This document shows, piece after piece, positions 6,289 to 8,134 of a DNA stretch of 8,134 nt. A program made the translations under genes and the position numbers. This DNA is from Lysobacterales bacterium. GTDB taxonomy: Bacteria; Pseudomonadota; Gammaproteobacteria; Xanthomonadales; SZUA-5. Below the pieces are notes generated by a model. That model was not told the DNA's origin, made no database searches, and saw nothing but the letters and a program-made list of their open reading frames with translations. The number at the start of each line of letters is the position of its first letter. Within the stretch, counting starts at the first letter, position 1. The stretch lies in contig JANJUH010000461.1 in NCBI GenBank assembly GCA_024710675.1, forward strand, positions 1-8,134, in the 5' to 3' direction.

Positions 6289-7221
6289 ATGGCCGGTTCC
6301 AGCCTGTTCGCGTTGCTCGACGACATCGCCACGGTGCTCGACGACGTCGCCATCCTGTCCAAGGTGGCGATGAAGAAGACCGCCGGCGTGCTCGGTGACG
6401 ACCTGGCGCTGAATGCGCAGCAGGTCGCCGGCGTCAAGGCCGATCGCGAACTGCCGGTGGTGTGGGCGGTGGCCAAGGGTTCGGCCATCAACAAGCTGAT
6501 CCTGGTGCCGGCCGCCCTGCTGATCAGTGCGGTGGCGCCTTGGGCGGTGCTGCCCCTGCTGATGGTCGGCGGCCTGTTCCTGTGTTTCGAGGGCGCCGAG
6601 AAGGTGCTGCATCGGGTGCTGCACAGCAAGGCCGAGGATGCGCAGCACCACAAGCAACTGGTCGAGGCGCTGGCCGATCCGAACCTCGATCTCGTCGCCT
6701 ACGAGAAGGGCAAGATCAAGGGTGCGATCCGCACCGACTTCATCCTCTCGGCGGAGATCATCGTGATCTCGCTGGGCACGGTGTCGGCGCAGTCGCTCGG
6801 CATGCAGTTCGCGGTACTGGCGGCGGTGGCGGTGGCGATGACCGTGGGCGTCTATGGCCTGGTGGCTGGCATCGTCAAGCTCGACGATCTCGGGCTGCAC
6901 CTGGCACAACAGGGTGAAGGGGCACGGCGCAAGCTGGGCGAGTGGATCCTCGTGTTCGCGCCGCGTTTCATGAAGTTCCTGTCGATCGCGGGCACCGCAG
7001 CGATGTTCCTGGTCGGCGGCGCGATCGTCGTGCACGGCGTGCCGGTGCTGCACCACCTGCTCGAGGGGGCAACGGCGGCCGTGGTGGCCGCGGGCGCCTT
7101 GGCGCAGTTGCTGGTGGGCATGCTCGTCGAAGGCCTGGTCGGCCTGCTGGCGGGCGTGCTGGTGGTCGCGGTGATCGCCGGCGGCAAGCGGCTGTTCGGA
7201 CGGGGTGGCGCCGCCGCTTGA
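6289..7221 (+). CDS. DUF808 family multi-pass inner-membrane protein (YedI-like)
   Basis: 310 residues, similar in length to E. coli YedI (about 305). Conserved segments are spread over the whole protein: MAGSSLFALLDDIATVLDD at the start, KKTAGVLGDDLALNAQQV (29-46), RELPVVWAVAKGSAINK (53-69), LCFEGAEKVLH (98-108), KIKGAIRTDFILSAEI (142-157), TVGVYGLV (185-192), MFLVGGAIVVHG (239-250). Hydrophobic segments lie at about 70-100, 152-168, 174-196, 230-250 and 262-298 (the first and last are long enough for two passes each), separated by a charged loop at 100-150. I know no established biochemical function for this family. I chose the ATG at 6289 because the protein then starts MAGSS like its relatives; a GTG at 6280 would add three residues. 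A weak GACGAG lies 8 nt upstream. It is the first protein-coding gene after the tRNA and could share its transcript. It converges with the protease gene. Confidence 0.93.
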   Translation: MAGSSLFALLDDIATVLDDVAILSKVAMKKTAGVLGDDLALNAQQVAGVKADRELPVVWAVAKGSAINKLILVPAALLISAVAPWAVLPLLMVGGLFLCFEGAEKVLHRVLHSKAEDAQHHKQLVEALADPNLDLVAYEKGKIKGAIRTDFILSAEIIVISLGTVSAQSLGMQFAVLAAVAVAMTVGVYGLVAGIVKLDDLGLHLAQQGEGARRKLGEWILVFAPRFMKFLSIAGTAAMFLVGGAIVVHGVPVLHHLLEGATAAVVAAGALAQLLVGMLVEGLVGLLAGVLVVAVIAGGKRLFGRGGAAA

Positions 7222-7248
7222 TGGTGCGCTGCTGCCCCTACAGCAAGA

Positions 7249-7326
7249 GCGTCGGGATGAATCCCGACCCGCAAGGGTCCTGTCGTCGCCCTGTTGCCAG
7301 AGGTGGGGCCGGATTCATCCGGACAC
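7249..7326. repeat. Inverted pair of hairpin repeats, GTCGGGAT...ATCCCGAC type
   Basis: The left hairpin, GTCGGGAT (7251-7258) with ATCCCGAC (7261-7268), pairs perfectly. The right hairpin, CCGGAT (7309-7314) with ATCCGG (7317-7322), also pairs perfectly. Reversing and complementing 7302-7326 gives a sequence that agrees with 7249-7273 at 19 of 25 positions by my count, sharing the core GGATGAATCC, so the two are copies facing each other. A G-C pair in the left stem is a C-G pair in the right one. The pair starts 27 nt after the DUF808 stop codon and may act as its 3' hairpin, though there is no T-run. Confidence 0.75.
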
Positions 7327-7361
7327 TCGTCGCATGGTCACGAAGCAGCACACCCAGTCGT

Positions 7362-7447
7362 CGTCATTCCGGCGAAGGCCGGAATCCAGTGCTTCCGGAG
7401 GGTCTGCAGCAAGGCCTCTCTGGATCCCGGCCTGCGCCGGGATGACG
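7362..7447. repeat. Inverted REP-like doublet (CGTCATTCCGGC...CCAG arms, 86 nt)
   Basis: The left arm (7362-7389) and right arm (7420-7447) are 28-nt inverted copies, 25 of 28 identical. Each arm is a hairpin by itself: ATTCCGGC/GCCGGAAT around GAAG (7366-7385), and ATCCCGGC/GCCGGGAT around CTGC (7424-7443). Of the three differences, two form a compensatory T-A to C-G change and the third is in the loop. The arms flank 30 nt of unrelated sequence. Similar GTCATTCC...GGAATCCAG palindromes are very common in proteobacterial intergenic DNA. I see no transposase or RAYT gene in this window. Confidence 0.9.
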
Positions 7448-7461
7448 GGCATTGAGAGCCC

Positions 7462-7529
7462 TCCGCAAAGACGGGACACCGCGGCTTCCCTGGATCTGCT
7501 GTCTTCGCGATCCTTGCGTCCTTTGCGGA
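7462..7529. repeat. Inverted repeat TCCGCAAAG / CTTTGCGGA
   Basis: TCCGCAAAG (7462-7470) and CTTTGCGGA (7521-7529) are perfect inverted 9-mers; with one extra base in the right copy the match extends by three more bases. The right side is also an imperfect short direct repeat (TCCTTGCG then TCCTTTGCG, 7511-7527). The 50-nt spacer shows no other clear structure. It lies 23 nt beyond the protease stop codon, on the 3' side of that gene. Confidence 0.6.
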
Positions 7530-7541
7530 CCGATGCTCGTT

Positions 7542-7551
7542 CCGGGTCCCG
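7542..7551. repeat. Single unit of the CGGGTCC heptamer
   Basis: CCGGGTCCCG is the same unit that is tandemly repeated at 10-32. It ends one base before the protease stop codon's complement, so it is immediately 3' of that gene, as the tandem array is for lpxH. Chance occurrence of a 10-mer in G+C-rich DNA is possible. Confidence 0.35.
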
Positions 7552-7552
7552 C

Positions 7553-8134
7553 TCAGGGCTGCGTCCGCGGCGCCTGGGCGACGCCCATGTCGACAATGAA
7601 GGGCAAGCCGGCGCGGATGGCCTCGATGCGCACGCGTGAATCGGGTGGCATGGCGGCCTCCGTCCGGCGGAACTGGGCCAGGGAGATCAGCATGGTGTCG
7701 TCGATGCGCATCAGGATGTCGCCCAGTTGCATGCCAGCGGTCTCGGCGGGCCCGCCGCGCGCCAGCGCCTGCACCTGCAGGCCGACGCGGCGTTCGCCGG
7801 TATTCGCGTTTTCCACCTGCACGGGCGCGACGGCGACGCCCAGCCAGCCGCGTGTCACATAGCCCTGGCGGATGATGTCCTCGAGCACCAGCCGCGCGGT
7901 TTCCACCGGAATCGCGAAGCTGATGCCCTCGGCGCCGCGGCCGCGTCCGAACATGGCGGTGTTGACGCCCACCAGTTCACCCTCGGGATTGACCAGCGCG
8001 CCGCCGGAGTTTCCGGTGTTGACGGCCGCATCGGTCTGGATCAGGTATTCGTAGGCCGCGAGCTGGTTGTTGGCCAGCTCCTGGCTGGCCAGGCCCAGGT
8101 TGACGCGGGGGGGGCGCCGCGCGCGGGCGCAGGC
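7553..8134 (-). CDS. DegS/HtrA-type serine protease with one PDZ domain (C-terminal part only)
   Basis: The gene runs off the right edge; 193 residues up to the TGA stop are visible. They contain the end of a trypsin-like domain with LIQTDAAVNT (fragment 31-40) and the catalytic serine motif GNSGG (41-45, Ser43), then ALVNPEGELVGVNT and EGISFAIP (69-76), and one PDZ domain (about 96-185) starting at the TRGWLGV binding loop and containing GDILMRIDD (138-146). The protein ends eight residues after the PDZ. One PDZ rather than two suggests the DegS/AlgW group, membrane-anchored periplasmic proteases that cut anti-sigma factors in the envelope stress response, rather than DegP/DegQ; this is inference, since the anchor and the His and Asp of the triad lie outside the window. 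The first dozen residues fit the family poorly and cross a run of eight G (8107-8114) at the edge. Confidence 0.9.
   Translation of the reverse strand, partial: ACARARRPPRVNLGLASQELANNQLAAYEYLIQTDAAVNTGNSGGALVNPEGELVGVNTAMFGRGRGAEGISFAIPVETARLVLEDIIRQGYVTRGWLGVAVAPVQVENANTGERRVGLQVQALARGGPAETAGMQLGDILMRIDDTMLISLAQFRRTEAAMPPDSRVRIEAIRAGLPFIVDMGVAQAPRTQP

Larger units (their letters stand above)
7222..7552. other. Gene-free repeat-rich stretch between convergent genes
   Basis: 331 nt between the stop codons of the DUF808 gene and the protease gene. Open frames here run through palindromic repeats and give translations such as VIPAQAGIQ and SGLRRND, which are the usual false products of such repeats, so I call no gene. 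It holds the two hairpin doublets, the CCGCAAAG inverted repeat and the single CGGGTCC unit listed separately. As it lies between two 3' ends, folding of either transcript could stop transcription or protect the mRNA end. Confidence 0.8.

Noticed and set aside
7249..7529. CRISPR-like array
   Set aside because: The repeats are of different families, inverted rather than direct, without regular spacers, and no cas gene is present.
7205..7639. Open frames across the gap at 7222-7552 on both strands (including minus-strand 7315-7596)
   Set aside because: Their translations contain VIPAQAGIQ and SGLRRND, the usual false products of the palindromic repeat, and they run into the protease gene in the wrong frame.
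7970..7972. GTG as the start of a short PDZ protein ending at 7553
   Set aside because: The frame stays open upstream to the window edge and includes the protease motif GNSGG, so this codon is an internal valine.

Overview
The window is about two-thirds G+C and densely coded, and every recognisable gene is a chromosomal gene of a gammaproteobacterium. Several things point to Xanthomonadales or a close relative: LpxH next to a cyclophilin, a gamma-type RraA, a YedI-type DUF808 protein, a Thr(UGU) tRNA with encoded CCA, and the styles of short palindromic repeats. This assignment is inferred from gene types and repeats, not from a phylogeny.

Layout. Positions 42-1386 (minus strand) hold an exported cyclophilin followed 10 nt later by lpxH, a likely two-gene operon for envelope protein folding and lipid A synthesis. 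A 96-nt gap separates it from a divergent plus-strand pair, rraA (1483-1971) and a zinc-independent NADP-dependent medium-chain reductase (1991-3001), 19 nt apart. Next comes a 994-residue cyclic-di-GMP protein (3120-6104) with PAS-GAF-PAS-PAS sensors and intact GGDEF and EAL domains. Then a tRNA-Thr(UGU) gene (6163-6238), a DUF808 multi-pass membrane protein (6289-7221), and on the minus strand the C-terminal part of a DegS/HtrA-type serine protease with one PDZ domain (7553 to the right edge; its N-terminus lies outside).

The only gene-free stretch over 300 bases (7222-7552) lies between the convergent DUF808 and protease genes. It holds two different inverted pairs of short hairpin repeats (7249-7326 and 7362-7447), a third inverted repeat (7462-7529), and one copy of a heptamer that is tandemly repeated at the left edge (10-32). 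In both doublets, the two arms differ at a paired position in a way that keeps the stem, so the folded form seems to be what is conserved.

The genes do not form one pathway. LpxH, the cyclophilin and the DegS-like protease all serve the envelope. RraA and the reductase are soluble enzymes or regulators, and the GGDEF-EAL protein is a stand-alone signalling protein. I found no phage, transposase, CRISPR, toxin-antitoxin or defence genes, and I do not see a new multi-gene system. The points most worth following are the repeat doublets, an RraA that keeps the aldolase-type active-site motif, and the GGDEF-EAL protein that lacks the usual inhibitory site.
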